Below, one piece after another: positions 16,318 through 24,738 of a stretch of DNA of 24,738 nucleotides. The notes under the pieces were generated by a model, which saw only the letters and a program-made list of their open reading frames with translations, was not told the DNA's origin and did not search any database. Numbering within the stretch: the stretch's first letter is position 1; each line of letters begins with the position of its first letter. The position numbers and the translations under genes were made by a program. This stretch comes from Opitutia bacterium UBA5964 (GTDB lineage: Bacteria; Verrucomicrobiota; Verrucomicrobiia; Opitutales; Coraliomargaritaceae): assembly GCA_002430605.1 (NCBI GenBank), contig DJBY01000131.1:19957-44694 (forward strand), read 5' to 3'.

Positions 16318-16767
16318 CTAGTAGCCTTTTTGGCGCAGCACATCCTGCAGTTGATCCTGGAAATCCTGCAGATCTTCAGGATTCGGGCGGTAATCAGGAT
16401 CATCACCTGGAATTAATCCCAGCTGACCGGTGCTAGATAGCTGCCAGCCGAGCTTAACGCCGTCGGTAAAGACGACTGAGCCATTCACCAATGCGCCGGG
16501 TCGCGGAATCGCATCCACATCAATTGTCACACCAGTTGGCTGAGTCTCCACAACTTCAGGCGCTTCGGCCTGCGGGTCGACACCATCAGTCGCTTCAGGT
16601 TCTGGCTCTGCAAAAACAATGTCCAAATCATCGACAAGAAAGCGCACATCCATGTAGGTCATTGAGATTGAGAACTCCTCGCGCAGTAAACCCTGCACCT
16701 CAGCGAGTGACTTGCCATCGGCAATCCAAGTGGAAACGGTAGTTTTTTGAGAATCAGTGAGAGACAT
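16318..16767 (-). CDS. Conserved protein of unknown function
   Basis: A 149-residue protein from the ATG at 16765-16767; a start ten codons earlier would add a non-conserved leader. The N-terminal part (1-52) looks like a helix-turn-helix or coiled region: SLTDSQKTTVSTWIADGKSL, then ISMTYMDVRFLVDDLD. An acidic, proline-rich linker follows (about 55-80). The C-terminal domain contains RPGALVNGSVVFTDGVK, then GQLGLIPGDDPDYRPNPEDLQDF. I recall similar small proteins from Verrucomicrobiota but know no function. It lies downstream of dnaA on the same strand, 108 bases away. Confidence 0.8.
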   Translation of the reverse strand: MSLTDSQKTTVSTWIADGKSLAEVQGLLREEFSISMTYMDVRFLVDDLDIVFAEPEPEATDGVDPQAEAPEVVETQPTGVTIDVDAIPRPGALVNGSVVFTDGVKLGWQLSSTGQLGLIPGDDPDYRPNPEDLQDFQDQLQDVLRQKGY

Positions 16768-16875
16768 AGGAAAAATATACGGCTTAAAGTGGATCAATGT
16801 GCAGGCAAAGAGAGAAGTCTCTAAGCTCCTTTGATCGAAAAAAGCACGATCCTCTCAGAATGCGAATCAATTTTA

Positions 16876-18303
16876 TTAGGCGCGGCCCTGCGAGAGCTGC
16901 TTAATCAAATAATCAACGCCGCGTTTCACGCTACCGTCTTGCTCCATCATGTTTTCAACCTGCTTGCAGGCATGAATCACAGTGCCATGGTCACGGCCAC
17001 CAAAGGTATCGCCGATCGCTTTCAACGGTTCGCTGGTCAAGGTGCGGCTGATATACATCGCCACCTGACGCGGAAAGACAATCGCACTGGTGCGACGACG
17101 ACCAATCAGCTCACTAAAGCGGATTTGATAGAAATCGGCCACCTTCTTCTGGATCTGGTCAACAGTGACCTTGGTCAATGTTTCCTCGTGCAGCAAATCG
17201 CTTAACAGGCGCTCTACCGCTTCAAGATCGAGCTTCTGGTTAATCAAAGCATCGTAGCTGGCAATCCGAGTGAGCGCACCTTCCATGCGTCGCACATTGC
17301 GTGAAACACGCTCGGCTAGAAAATTCATGATCTCTGGATCGAGGTGAATGTCCATCGCAGCCGCCTTATTACGCAAAATCGCAACTCGAGTCTCAAAGTC
17401 AGGTGCCTGAATGTCGGTCACCAAGCCCCACTGGAAGCGTGAAATCAGGCGATTTTCAAGGCGCTCGATCTCATTGGCCGGACGGTCACTCGCGAGGAAG
17501 ATTTGCCGGCCCGACTCGAAGAGATCGTTAAAAGTGTGAAAGAATTCTTCCTGCGTGCTCTCTTTACCAGAGAGAAAGTGAATATCATCGACCAACAGCG
17601 CATCGACAGTGCGGTAATACTTGCGGAACTTGCTTAACTTATTCTCACGAATGGCGTGAATAAACTCATTGGTAAATTTCTCGGTCGATACGTAGGCGAT
17701 ACGTGCTTTCGGGTTATTGGCCAACATCTGATGCGCCACGGCATGCATCAAGTGAGTCTTACCTAAGCCAGTCTCGCCATAGACAAACAGTGGATTGTAA
17801 GCACGCCCTGGGGCATTCGCGACTGCCATGCTCGCTGCATGAGAGAGCTGATTGCCTGCCCCCACCACTAAGTTATCGAAGGTATTGCTTGGATTGAGGA
17901 ACGTGCGACGTGTCTGCGACACCTCGACTCGGTTCGAAACGGTATATGCCGAACGTGCTTCGCGAGTATCCTGAGTTTGGGAATTGAGACGATTCACCGA
18001 ATGACTGGTCGAATCATTCGCTGCTAGGCCTGACTCAGTTGCCTGCTCTTTAGCGACTTCAATAACGACCGTCACCGCGGTCCCCGCAAAACTACGTGCC
18101 TGCTGGGAGATAATATCCAGATAGTTATTCTCAATCCAAATCGCATTGAATTCGTTAGGCGCAGTGAGCACGAGCTTTGCATCAGAGTCTTGCGTGCACT
18201 CGAGTTCCTCAAACCACATATCATAGAGGTCCTGAGGGAAGAGGTTTTTAAGCTCTTGATTGACGCTTTCCCAGAGAGAAAGAGCGATAATTGAATCAGA
18301 CAT
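16876..18303 (-). CDS. dnaA: Chromosomal replication initiator DnaA
   Basis: Binds DnaA boxes at oriC and opens the duplex for replication. The 475 residues show all four domains: N-terminal helicase-loader domain (1-85), a variable Ser/Thr/Asn-rich linker (about 86-135), the AAA+ domain with Walker A GETGLGKT (176-183) and Walker B LLVDDIHF (236-243), and the C-terminal DNA-binding domain with the signature GGRDHGTVIHACKQVE (435-450). No Shine-Dalgarno sequence precedes the ATG. Neither dnaN nor gyrB is adjacent, unlike the classic order. The upstream region has DnaA boxes and a perfect palindrome. Confidence 0.98.
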   Translation of the reverse strand: MSDSIIALSLWESVNQELKNLFPQDLYDMWFEELECTQDSDAKLVLTAPNEFNAIWIENNYLDIISQQARSFAGTAVTVVIEVAKEQATESGLAANDSTSHSVNRLNSQTQDTREARSAYTVSNRVEVSQTRRTFLNPSNTFDNLVVGAGNQLSHAASMAVANAPGRAYNPLFVYGETGLGKTHLMHAVAHQMLANNPKARIAYVSTEKFTNEFIHAIRENKLSKFRKYYRTVDALLVDDIHFLSGKESTQEEFFHTFNDLFESGRQIFLASDRPANEIERLENRLISRFQWGLVTDIQAPDFETRVAILRNKAAAMDIHLDPEIMNFLAERVSRNVRRMEGALTRIASYDALINQKLDLEAVERLLSDLLHEETLTKVTVDQIQKKVADFYQIRFSELIGRRRTSAIVFPRQVAMYISRTLTSEPLKAIGDTFGGRDHGTVIHACKQVENMMEQDGSVKRGVDYLIKQLSQGRA

Positions 18304-18595
18304 TAGAATTGAAAAATAAAAAGTTTATTAACAGTGCGTGTCACAGTGTGGCTGGGTGAGTGAGACGCATGATTTGAGGTAAAAAAAGACTAGTTGCTAA
18401 ATTTCAGTAAACGAACGTTCCAGATCGGGGGTAAAACGTCTCAGATGAATGATAAGTAACTAAATAACAATGACTTGGAATTAAAATAGAAAGGTGAAAT
18501 AAAGATGTTTAATGACGAAAAGGACGGAAATTTAGTACTAAAACAGGCAATTCGCACCATCACGGAAGTGAAAAAGCGGCACTCGGCAGCACTTG

Positions 18596-18627
<32 letters not shown>

Positions 18628-18664
18628 TCTATTCCCAATAACTTTTTAGGCATTTTTTGCGACG

Positions 18665-18686
18665 AATGTCACAGGACTGTGACATT
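18665..18686. promoter_or_regulatory. 22-base perfect palindrome upstream of dnaA
   Basis: Two 10-base arms, AATGTCACAG and CTGTGACATT, are separated by GA. The symmetry and size suit an operator for a dimeric regulator. The half-site TGTCACAG appears again at 18339-18346, 36 bases before the dnaA start codon. No T run follows, so it is not a terminator. Confidence 0.55.
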
Positions 18687-18794
18687 TCCATTAACCCCTG
18701 AAAAAGCGCGATTTCCACAATCTGAGGGGGGCAGGAATTGACTTGTCATAAAAACGCTATGTCGGATTAAACTTTTTTTAGACATACGAGTTAT

Positions 18795-19766
18795 TTATTT
18801 GCTGCCTTTCGCCATGTGAGCAATCAGCCGCTCGTTAAATTCGGCGGCAGAATCATGGCCCATTTGCTTCAACGAGCGCATCATCGCAGCCACTTCAACG
18901 AGTCGCGCCATATCCCGCCCAGGGCGAACGGGAATCTCGATTAACGGCACCTGCATGCCGAGCACCTCGATATGGTTCTCTTCGAGTCCAGTGCGATCCT
19001 CATTCATTCCTGTGGTCCAATTGATGAAATTGATGATCACATCGATGCGTTTGTTCAAGCGCACCGAACGCACACCGAATAACTCGGCAATGTTGATGAT
19101 GCCGAGGCCACGACACTCCATGTAACCGCGACTCAACTCAGATGAGGTGCCTAACAGCTCTCGATCGCTCAATCGTTTCACATGCGTCAAATCGTCGGCC
19201 ACCAAGCTATGCCCACGCTCAATTAGCGCCAGCGCACACTCACTCTTACCCACCCCGCTCTCTCCACAGATCAAGGTACCGATCCCGCGCACGTCCAACA
19301 GGGTGCCATGAATGTGTGTACGTGGAGCAAACTTCTCTTCCAGCAGCAAGGTTGCTTCAGTGGTAAATGTCTTGGACTTCTGCGGCGATCGAATCAACGG
19401 CGTCGCATATTCGTCCGCCAAGGCCTTCATAATCTTCGAAGGTGCTAAATTTCTAGAAACCACGATACAGGGCACTTTAAGCTTAAAGATCTCGCCGAGC
19501 ACACGTGCCTCCTCGACTTCCCCCAAATCACGCAGATAAGCCATCTCGCCTGCGCCCAGCAGCTGAATACGCTTTCGAGCAAAAAATTTAAAGTAGCCAG
19601 TCATGGCCAAGGCAGGCCGATTCAAGCTACGTTCGCGGATAGTCTTATCCAAACCCGCGCCACCGGCGACTAGATCGAGCTCAAGCGGCTCTTTGAAAGA
19701 ATCATAGAACTCTCGAACCGACACCGACTCGATGAACTTTGCGTTGTTTCTCTGCTGAATGGTCAT
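18795..19766 (-). CDS. hprK: HPr kinase/phosphorylase
   Basis: Phosphorylates and dephosphorylates a serine of HPr-type PTS proteins, linking carbon or nitrogen status to regulation. The 323 residues are full length. The N-terminal domain (about 12-140) precedes the kinase domain with catalytic His153 (IHG), Walker A GESGVGKS (168-175), Asp191 in VADDLTHV, the family signature YMECRGLGIINI (215-226) and PVRPGRDMA near the C-terminus. A ribosome site GGAGG lies 11 bases before the ATG. It follows lptB by 18 bases, the last gene of a unit with LPS-transport genes, as known from several Gram-negative groups. Confidence 0.96.
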   Translation of the reverse strand: MTIQQRNNAKFIESVSVREFYDSFKEPLELDLVAGGAGLDKTIRERSLNRPALAMTGYFKFFARKRIQLLGAGEMAYLRDLGEVEEARVLGEIFKLKVPCIVVSRNLAPSKIMKALADEYATPLIRSPQKSKTFTTEATLLLEEKFAPRTHIHGTLLDVRGIGTLICGESGVGKSECALALIERGHSLVADDLTHVKRLSDRELLGTSSELSRGYMECRGLGIINIAELFGVRSVRLNKRIDVIINFINWTTGMNEDRTGLEENHIEVLGMQVPLIEIPVRPGRDMARLVEVAAMMRSLKQMGHDSAAEFNERLIAHMAKGSK

Positions 19767-19784
19767 GGGGTAAAGCGCCTCCGC

Positions 19785-20525
19785 TTACATATTAAAGTTT
19801 TGGCCAAGATAGAATTCCTTACTCTTGGCATCATTAATTAAAAAGTCACCAGTTCCTTCACTGAGAACCGCGCCCTCATGCAGCAGATAGGCACGGTCGA
19901 CGATGCGCAGCGTCTCGCGCACATTATGGTCAGTGATGAGCACCCCGATCCCGCGCTGCTTGAGCTGTATGATGATCTTCTGCACCTCACTGACACTGAT
20001 TGGGTCGACCCCACTAAAAGGCTCATCCATCAGCAAAAACTTAGGCCGTGTGACCAGCGCTCGAGAAATCTCCAAGCGGCGGCGTTCACCACCACTTAAA
20101 GTGTAAGCCTTTTGATTGGCCAGATGCTGTAAGCCGAGCTCCGTCAGATGCTCTTCGACCGACGCTTCACACTCGGCCTTGCTCAACGGCAAGGTCTCGG
20201 CAATCGCGCGGATGTTTTGCTCCACAGTCATCTTACGAAAGACCGAGGCTTCCTGCGGCAGATAGCCAATGCCACGCCGTGCACGACGATACATCGGCAA
20301 CGCCGTTAAATCCTCACCATCGAGAAATACTTGGCCAGAGGTCGCTGCGATCAAGCCCACCACCATGTAGAAGGTCGTCGTCTTACCCGCGCCATTCGGA
20401 CCGAGCAGACCGACGATCTCGCCCGCACTGACGTTTATGTTCACGCCATTGACGACGCGACGTTTTCCGTATTCCCGAACTAGCTGGCGGGTTTCAATCT
20501 TCGAAGGCACTGAAGCATCATCCAT
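19785..20525 (-). CDS. lptB: LPS export ABC transporter ATP-binding protein LptB
   Basis: ATPase that powers extraction of lipopolysaccharide from the inner membrane with LptF/G, at the cytoplasmic face. In 246 residues it has Walker A GPNGAGKT (42-49), Q-loop Gln91, ABC signature LSGGE (143-147), Walker B FLLMDEP (163-169) and switch His200. The text YLPQEASVFRKMTVEQN and SGVDPISV is typical of LptB and sets it apart from amino-acid transporters. It lies 55 bases after the LptC/LptA-like gene, which supports the assignment. Confidence 0.96.
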   Translation of the reverse strand: MDDASVPSKIETRQLVREYGKRRVVNGVNINVSAGEIVGLLGPNGAGKTTTFYMVVGLIAATSGQVFLDGEDLTALPMYRRARRGIGYLPQEASVFRKMTVEQNIRAIAETLPLSKAECEASVEEHLTELGLQHLANQKAYTLSGGERRRLEISRALVTRPKFLLMDEPFSGVDPISVSEVQKIIIQLKQRGIGVLITDHNVRETLRIVDRAYLLHEGAVLSEGTGDFLINDAKSKEFYLGQNFNM

Positions 20526-20580
20526 ATTGCCTAAAGCAAAACTGCTTGATCAAGACACCGCAATCCAATCCTGCGAAAAA

Positions 20581-22485
20581 TTACTGAGCGCGAGGCTTCA
20601 TTTCTGGCAACGTGATCGTCGCGCGCTTGCCAGTGGCACGATCGCCTTCGACAATTGCTCGGCGTTGGCCCTGTAATAATATCATGCGCTGCCCAGTGGC
20701 TTTACCACTCTCATCCGTCACCACAGCATTGCCCTCTAGCACCACTTTGCCTTCCAGCGCGTGAATCGTCGCCTTGTCGCCAGTGGCCACACGACCCGTT
20801 TGCTTAAAGACGACATGATCAAATGCCTCAATTGTCTGCACTTTCATCTGCGACTCGTTCGTCTCAGCAACTTGCACTGCAACGGCAGTCACATCCAAGC
20901 GCCCACAAATCGCGTGCAAATTCGTGCCACTCACCGAGACCGAATCCGTAAAGCGAAAGAGTGTCTTCTCAGTCTCCTCAATCATGCGCAGCATTTTCGA
21001 TTGTACCACTGTTTCACTCCCGAGTGCTTGCGGCGTTGCTGGTGCTTGGTCGCTCTGATTCGGCTGCAAGCTCAGCGCCTGCATATTCCCATAGCCCAAA
21101 TCAGGCATCTCCGGTAAAACAACTTTCACGCGCTTATCCGTATCGCTGTAGACTACAGCGATGCCTGGTTTCAGCTCCATACGATCGCCAGTAATGATCA
21201 CCTCGCCATTCGTCACCCGTGGAGCGCCAAAGAGTTCCGCGCGTTGCTCTTGCGGATAAAAAATCACCTTATCACTGGTCGCGACTTTGTTGGCCTGCTC
21301 AATACGCACGGCTCCTTCTGCGATCACGCGACGCACCTCCCCGACTTTCAGTATCTCAGCATCACCTGCCACCAGCTCAGGCTCCGCAGTCGTGGCGGCC
21401 GCATCCTTTGCCGGTTGATCAGCAAACAACGTTAACTGGTTCGAATACATGATCATCAAACCTGACATCACTTCCACTGACCCCTCAAAGAGAAATTGAT
21501 TGCCCGCTTCCAGCTCACTCATCGTGATCGAATCGGCCAACACAATCGTCTCCGCACTCTCGACTTGAGCGCCTAAGATCCCAAGCCCTTCCGCTTGCGA
21601 TACGATCAATTGCGCACGGCCATCGTCCGCATTACCTGTGACAACAACTAGCCCCTCCTGACTGCGAATCCTCGCGCCACTCAAATATGCCCCGGAAGCA
21701 GCCAATATTTCCGGGTTTCCGGTAAATTCAGCCAGCTGCTCACGCAGACTGAACTCCGCATGGCCGGCCTTCAATACGTGGCCGCCTTGGTGAATCACGA
21801 CTTGATCGGTCGCAATCAGTTGACGAATCGAGTCGAGCGTACCCCCCGCGACGGTTGAGCCATCGTTGTCCTTGCCCTTCGGCGCATCTGCAATCGCCAC
21901 CAGCACTTCACTCTTCAAATCCATCTCACCTGAGGCGGCATGCACCGAATCGGTAAATGTGAAACGGTAAGCCTCCGCAGTCGTTTGCAACAATAGGCTA
22001 CGGCTGTGAATCTCAGTCCACTCAACCGCTGTCCCCTCTGGGGCAACCGCACCAGTGAGCATACCTGCCATGCCTTGTGTAAACTCCACCACCACATCAA
22101 ACTTAACCTCGATCTCCTTAGTCAGGCCGTTCCATGTCCAGCCCACGCCAGACACTTTAAAATTCGACCCGACAATCTTGATCGGTCCGTCCGACACCGC
22201 ACGATTCTCGGCAGTGAGCAGCGTCGCCTCTGGACTTTCCATGGTCATTTCCAGTGCCATGCGTTCGTCACCCGAATAGACGCGCAGCGCCATCTCCTCG
22301 ATCCGAATCTGCTCAGCGCTGTCATAGATCCCTTTGCCCCCCTGAAGCACCCACTGCGTATAACCATTCTCGCCAAATCGAGGGAGACGGAAATTTTGCA
22401 CTGGCGCACTGGGCGTCATCTGCGCCTGCAGCGTACACACGCATAGAAGACCAGCAATCGAACGAAGTAAGGATTTAGATAACAT
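20581..22485 (-). CDS. LptC/LptA (OstA-like) periplasmic LPS transport protein, enlarged
   Basis: A 634-residue exported protein. A signal peptide covers about residues 1-22 (MLSKSLLRSIAGLLCVCTLQAQ). The next section (about 40-195) resembles LptC, the inner-membrane-anchored partner (QWVLQGGKGIYDSAEQIRIE). Three stretches resemble the beta-jellyroll OstA/LptA repeat (about 222-355, 385-450 and 505-625), with recurring patterns such as VIAEGAVRIEQANKVATSDK and VFKQTGRVATGDKATIHALE. LptA normally has under 200 residues, so this protein seems to combine the periplasmic bridge with an LptC-like part. It is first of three genes with lptB and hprK, which fixes its role in LPS export. Domain limits are approximate. 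Confidence 0.85.
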   Translation of the reverse strand: MLSKSLLRSIAGLLCVCTLQAQMTPSAPVQNFRLPRFGENGYTQWVLQGGKGIYDSAEQIRIEEMALRVYSGDERMALEMTMESPEATLLTAENRAVSDGPIKIVGSNFKVSGVGWTWNGLTKEIEVKFDVVVEFTQGMAGMLTGAVAPEGTAVEWTEIHSRSLLLQTTAEAYRFTFTDSVHAASGEMDLKSEVLVAIADAPKGKDNDGSTVAGGTLDSIRQLIATDQVVIHQGGHVLKAGHAEFSLREQLAEFTGNPEILAASGAYLSGARIRSQEGLVVVTGNADDGRAQLIVSQAEGLGILGAQVESAETIVLADSITMSELEAGNQFLFEGSVEVMSGLMIMYSNQLTLFADQPAKDAAATTAEPELVAGDAEILKVGEVRRVIAEGAVRIEQANKVATSDKVIFYPQEQRAELFGAPRVTNGEVIITGDRMELKPGIAVVYSDTDKRVKVVLPEMPDLGYGNMQALSLQPNQSDQAPATPQALGSETVVQSKMLRMIEETEKTLFRFTDSVSVSGTNLHAICGRLDVTAVAVQVAETNESQMKVQTIEAFDHVVFKQTGRVATGDKATIHALEGKVVLEGNAVVTDESGKATGQRMILLQGQRRAIVEGDRATGKRATITLPEMKPRAQ

Positions 22486-22495
22486 AGTGGCTTGG

Positions 22496-22526
22496 GTAAA
22501 AAGAAACCCGGATCAGCGTCCGGGTT
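22496..22526 (-). terminator. Rho-independent terminator of aspS
   Basis: On the minus strand an 8-bp stem AACCCGGA / TCCGGGTT with a 6-base loop is followed by TCTTTTTA. It lies 33 bases behind the aspS stop and separates aspS from the LPS-transport genes. Confidence 0.9.
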
Positions 22527-22558
22527 CCAGTTGAAAGTAAACTTTTATTGAAAAGAGT

Positions 22559-24358
22559 TTAAGCCTTAGGCTTGTCCTGCTTTGGTAATACCGCCATCAC
22601 GTGCAGATCACGCAGCTGTTCCGGAGTCGCAATACCAGGGCTCGAAGTCATCATTTCTTGCCCCCTTTGATTCTTCGGGAAAGCGATCACATCGCGAATA
22701 CTGGTGCGCTGGGTCAAGATTGTCACCATTCGGTCCAAACCGAAAGCGATCCCACCATGCGGCGGTGCGCCATATTCGAATGCCTTCAGCATATAGCCGA
22801 AACGGCTCTCAACCAAATCTTTCGGAATCTGCAGCACCTCTTCGAAGACCTTCTTCTGCAACTCAGGCTGATGGATACGAATACTACCGCCGCCGAGTTC
22901 CACACCATTCAGCACGAGGTCATAGTGCTGACCACGCACCTTTTTCGGATCGGAGTCTAACAGTGGGATGTCCTCCACCACAGGCGAAGTAAATGGGTGG
23001 TGCGACGAAATGTAGCGACCAGCCTCTTCATCAAAAATCATCAATGGAAACTCAATCACCCACAGGAATTTATAATCGTTCGGGTCGATTGTCAGCTTAC
23101 CACGCTTCACTAGCAGTTGAGCCGCATCCAAACGCACGCGGCCGAGGATCGTGCAGGCACGCTCCCACTCGCTGGCAGCGAAGAATACGATATCGCCATC
23201 TTCGATCTTCAAGGTCGCGGTCAACGCCGCCTTTTCCTCATCAGAGAAAAACTTCACGATCGGAGACTTCCACTCGCCATCTTCACACTTGATAAAAGCC
23301 AGACCCTTGGCACCGAGTGTCTTAGCAGTATCTTCGAGATTACGCAGCTCACCTTGTGTGAGATCGGCAAGTCCCTTCATGTTCACTGCCTTCACGGCAC
23401 CGCCCGACTTAATCGCATCAGAGAAGACCTTGAAACCAGAGCTCTTGAAAATCTCACCACAATCCTGCAGCTCCATGTCGAAGCGAATATCAGGCTTATC
23501 CACACCGAAACGGTTCATCGCATCGAAGTAGCTCATGCGCAAGAACGGCGCTTGGATGTCTACATTGATCACGTCCTTCCAGACCTTAGTCATGAGGCCT
23601 TCGATCAACGCATACATGTCTTCGCGATCGATGAATGATAGCTCGATGTCCACCTGAGTAAATTCTGGCTGACGGTCGGCACGCAAATCTTCATCACGGA
23701 AGCAACGCGCCAACTGATAGTAGCGCTCCACCCCAGCGACCATCAGCATTTGCTTATACTGTTGCGGCGATTGTGGCAACGCGTAGAAAGCACCCGGATT
23801 CATGCGACTCGGCACGAGGAACTCACGCGCACCCTCAGGTGTGCTCTTAAACAGCATCGGTGTCTCCACCTCGATGAACGCCTGGTCGTCTAGATAGTTG
23901 CGGATCGAACGGCTGGTCGCGTGGCGCATTTTCAACATCTTCGTGTTGGTGGCACGACGCAGGTCGAGGTAGCGATACGTCATGCGCAAATCCTCGCTGA
24001 CCTTGTCCGCCGAATCATCCATTGGGAATGGAGGCGTTTTCGAGACGTTCAAGATTTCCAGCTCCGAGGCGTGGACTTCGATCTCGCCGGTCGCGAGCTT
24101 TGCATTCGAAGTGCCACCAAAGCGCTGATCGACCTTACCAGTGACAGAGATCACCGACTCCGGCTTGATCGAGCCGAACTGAGCCTCCAGGCCTTTATTC
24201 GATGGATCGAGAACGATTTGGGTCAAACCTTCGCGATCGCGTAAATCAACAAAAAGAATACCGCCGTGGTCACGCACAGAATCCACCCAACCGCTTAGCG
24301 TTACGGTGGAACCAGTGTCAGAATTACGGAGTTGGGAGCAGTTATGTGTTCGCTTCAT
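22559..24358 (-). CDS. aspS: Aspartyl-tRNA synthetase, probably non-discriminating
   Basis: Class II synthetase that charges tRNA with aspartate. The 599 residues match the bacterial type with a GAD insertion domain (about 300-420). The N-terminal anticodon-binding OB fold covers about 1-105. Motif 1 contains FIEVETPML (161-169), motif 2 FRDEDLRADRQPEFTQVD (220-237) and motif 3 GIAFGLDR near the C-terminus. Residue 31 is His (VRDHGGILF) and residues 81-82 are Gly-Gly. In the Pseudomonas enzyme His31 and a Gly near position 82 are tied to relaxed recognition of tRNA-Asn, whereas E. coli has Leu at the first position. This suggests that it also makes Asp-tRNA(Asn). No Shine-Dalgarno sequence precedes the ATG. 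It is divergent from tRNA-Asn. Confidence 0.97.
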   Translation of the reverse strand: MKRTHNCSQLRNSDTGSTVTLSGWVDSVRDHGGILFVDLRDREGLTQIVLDPSNKGLEAQFGSIKPESVISVTGKVDQRFGGTSNAKLATGEIEVHASELEILNVSKTPPFPMDDSADKVSEDLRMTYRYLDLRRATNTKMLKMRHATSRSIRNYLDDQAFIEVETPMLFKSTPEGAREFLVPSRMNPGAFYALPQSPQQYKQMLMVAGVERYYQLARCFRDEDLRADRQPEFTQVDIELSFIDREDMYALIEGLMTKVWKDVINVDIQAPFLRMSYFDAMNRFGVDKPDIRFDMELQDCGEIFKSSGFKVFSDAIKSGGAVKAVNMKGLADLTQGELRNLEDTAKTLGAKGLAFIKCEDGEWKSPIVKFFSDEEKAALTATLKIEDGDIVFFAASEWERACTILGRVRLDAAQLLVKRGKLTIDPNDYKFLWVIEFPLMIFDEEAGRYISSHHPFTSPVVEDIPLLDSDPKKVRGQHYDLVLNGVELGGGSIRIHQPELQKKVFEEVLQIPKDLVESRFGYMLKAFEYGAPPHGGIAFGLDRMVTILTQRTSIRDVIAFPKNQRGQEMMTSSPGIATPEQLRDLHVMAVLPKQDKPKA

Positions 24359-24558
24359 GGGAAAACGCGCGATGAAAACAGCTTCCCCTCACGAAACAAG
24401 CACGAAAACGGGATACTTCCAGCGAGCAAAGCACGAAAACCGCAGAAATACGCGTATCCCTCCCCGATTCGCCCGCATCGACAATTTCCTCATTCTTAAC
24501 CGCTTGCAACAGCATCCTAAAATCCCCCAAAAAATATGCATTTTCCGAAGACAAAGCA

Positions 24559-24587
24559 TTGACATCCGCTCGTTGAATTAACTTTAT
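24559..24587 (+). promoter_or_regulatory. Candidate promoter of the tRNA-Asn gene
   Basis: A perfect TTGACA (24559-24564) is followed after 17 bases by CTTTAT (24582-24587), a weak -10. The site lies 54 bases before the tRNA. The remainder of the gap from aspS (24359-24641) shows no other feature. Confidence 0.4.
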
Positions 24588-24641
24588 GCCGACTTCAATT
24601 TGATTGAGAAGCCCACTCGGCACTTGATTAAAGAGACTTTT

Positions 24642-24716
<75 letters not shown>

Positions 24717-24738
24717 TTATTAAAGCCCTAGACCTTAA

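Noticed and set aside
18759..18784. TATGTC ... GACATA inverted repeat behind hprK as a terminator
   Set aside because: Only a 6-bp stem with a long AT-rich loop; too weak to call.
23117..23638. 173-codon plus-strand frame inside aspS
   Set aside because: Antisense shadow of aspS, including motif 2.

Overview
The window looks like chromosome of a Gram-negative member of the PVC group, most likely a marine Verrucomicrobiota of the Opitutales/Puniceicoccales type. Reasons: RNase HIII occurs alongside an LPS-transport cluster and HPr kinase; a long secreted metallopeptidase ends in an acidic DxDxDG tail of a kind I associate with Verrucomicrobiota; and a small conserved protein beside dnaA is of a type I recall from that phylum. 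The taxonomic call is inference from protein resemblance; no marker rRNA is present.

Layout. 1-3033 (+): secreted multidomain metzincin, cut by the left edge. 3455-5656 (+): catalase-peroxidase katG with its own terminator. 5757-6758 (-): rnhC. 7031-8059 (+): mutY. 8154-8537 (+): a small GxxExxY (PD-(D/E)XK-like) gene tightly framed by two copies of a palindromic repeat. 8671-11367 (+): a U32-family protein carrying a repeat-derived in-frame insert. 11401-11754 (-): ArsC/Spx-like protein; 11969-13315 (-): hisS; 13362-13670 (-): HU/IHF. 13765-15369 (+): ClpX-like AAA+ ATPase without a zinc finger. 15509-16207 (+): ubiE/menG. 16318-16767 (-): conserved unknown. 16876-18303 (-): dnaA, preceded by a ~490-base non-coding region with DnaA boxes and a perfect palindrome. 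18795-22485 (-): an LptC/LptA-like protein, lptB and hprK. 22559-24358 (-): aspS with a terminator. 24642-24716 (+): tRNA-Asn(GTT).

How the genes relate. Most are housekeeping genes in short transcription units: HU-hisS, ostA-like-lptB-hprK, aspS alone. katG and mutY both deal with oxidative damage, although only proximity links them. AspRS carries the His31 typical of non-discriminating enzymes and stands next to tRNA-Asn, which would fit Asn-tRNA formation through Asp-tRNA(Asn) and an amidotransferase encoded elsewhere.

The unusual layer is repeat DNA. At least four unrelated short repeat types lie between genes, and two have entered coding sequence in frame: a seven-base periodic repeat in mutY and in the U32 gene, and in the latter also a branched palindrome. 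The best candidate for an undescribed system is the GxxExxY gene and its flanking palindromes. Each copy starts at a stop codon and the gene fills nearly all the space between them, as expected of a minimal nuclease-plus-repeat mobile unit.
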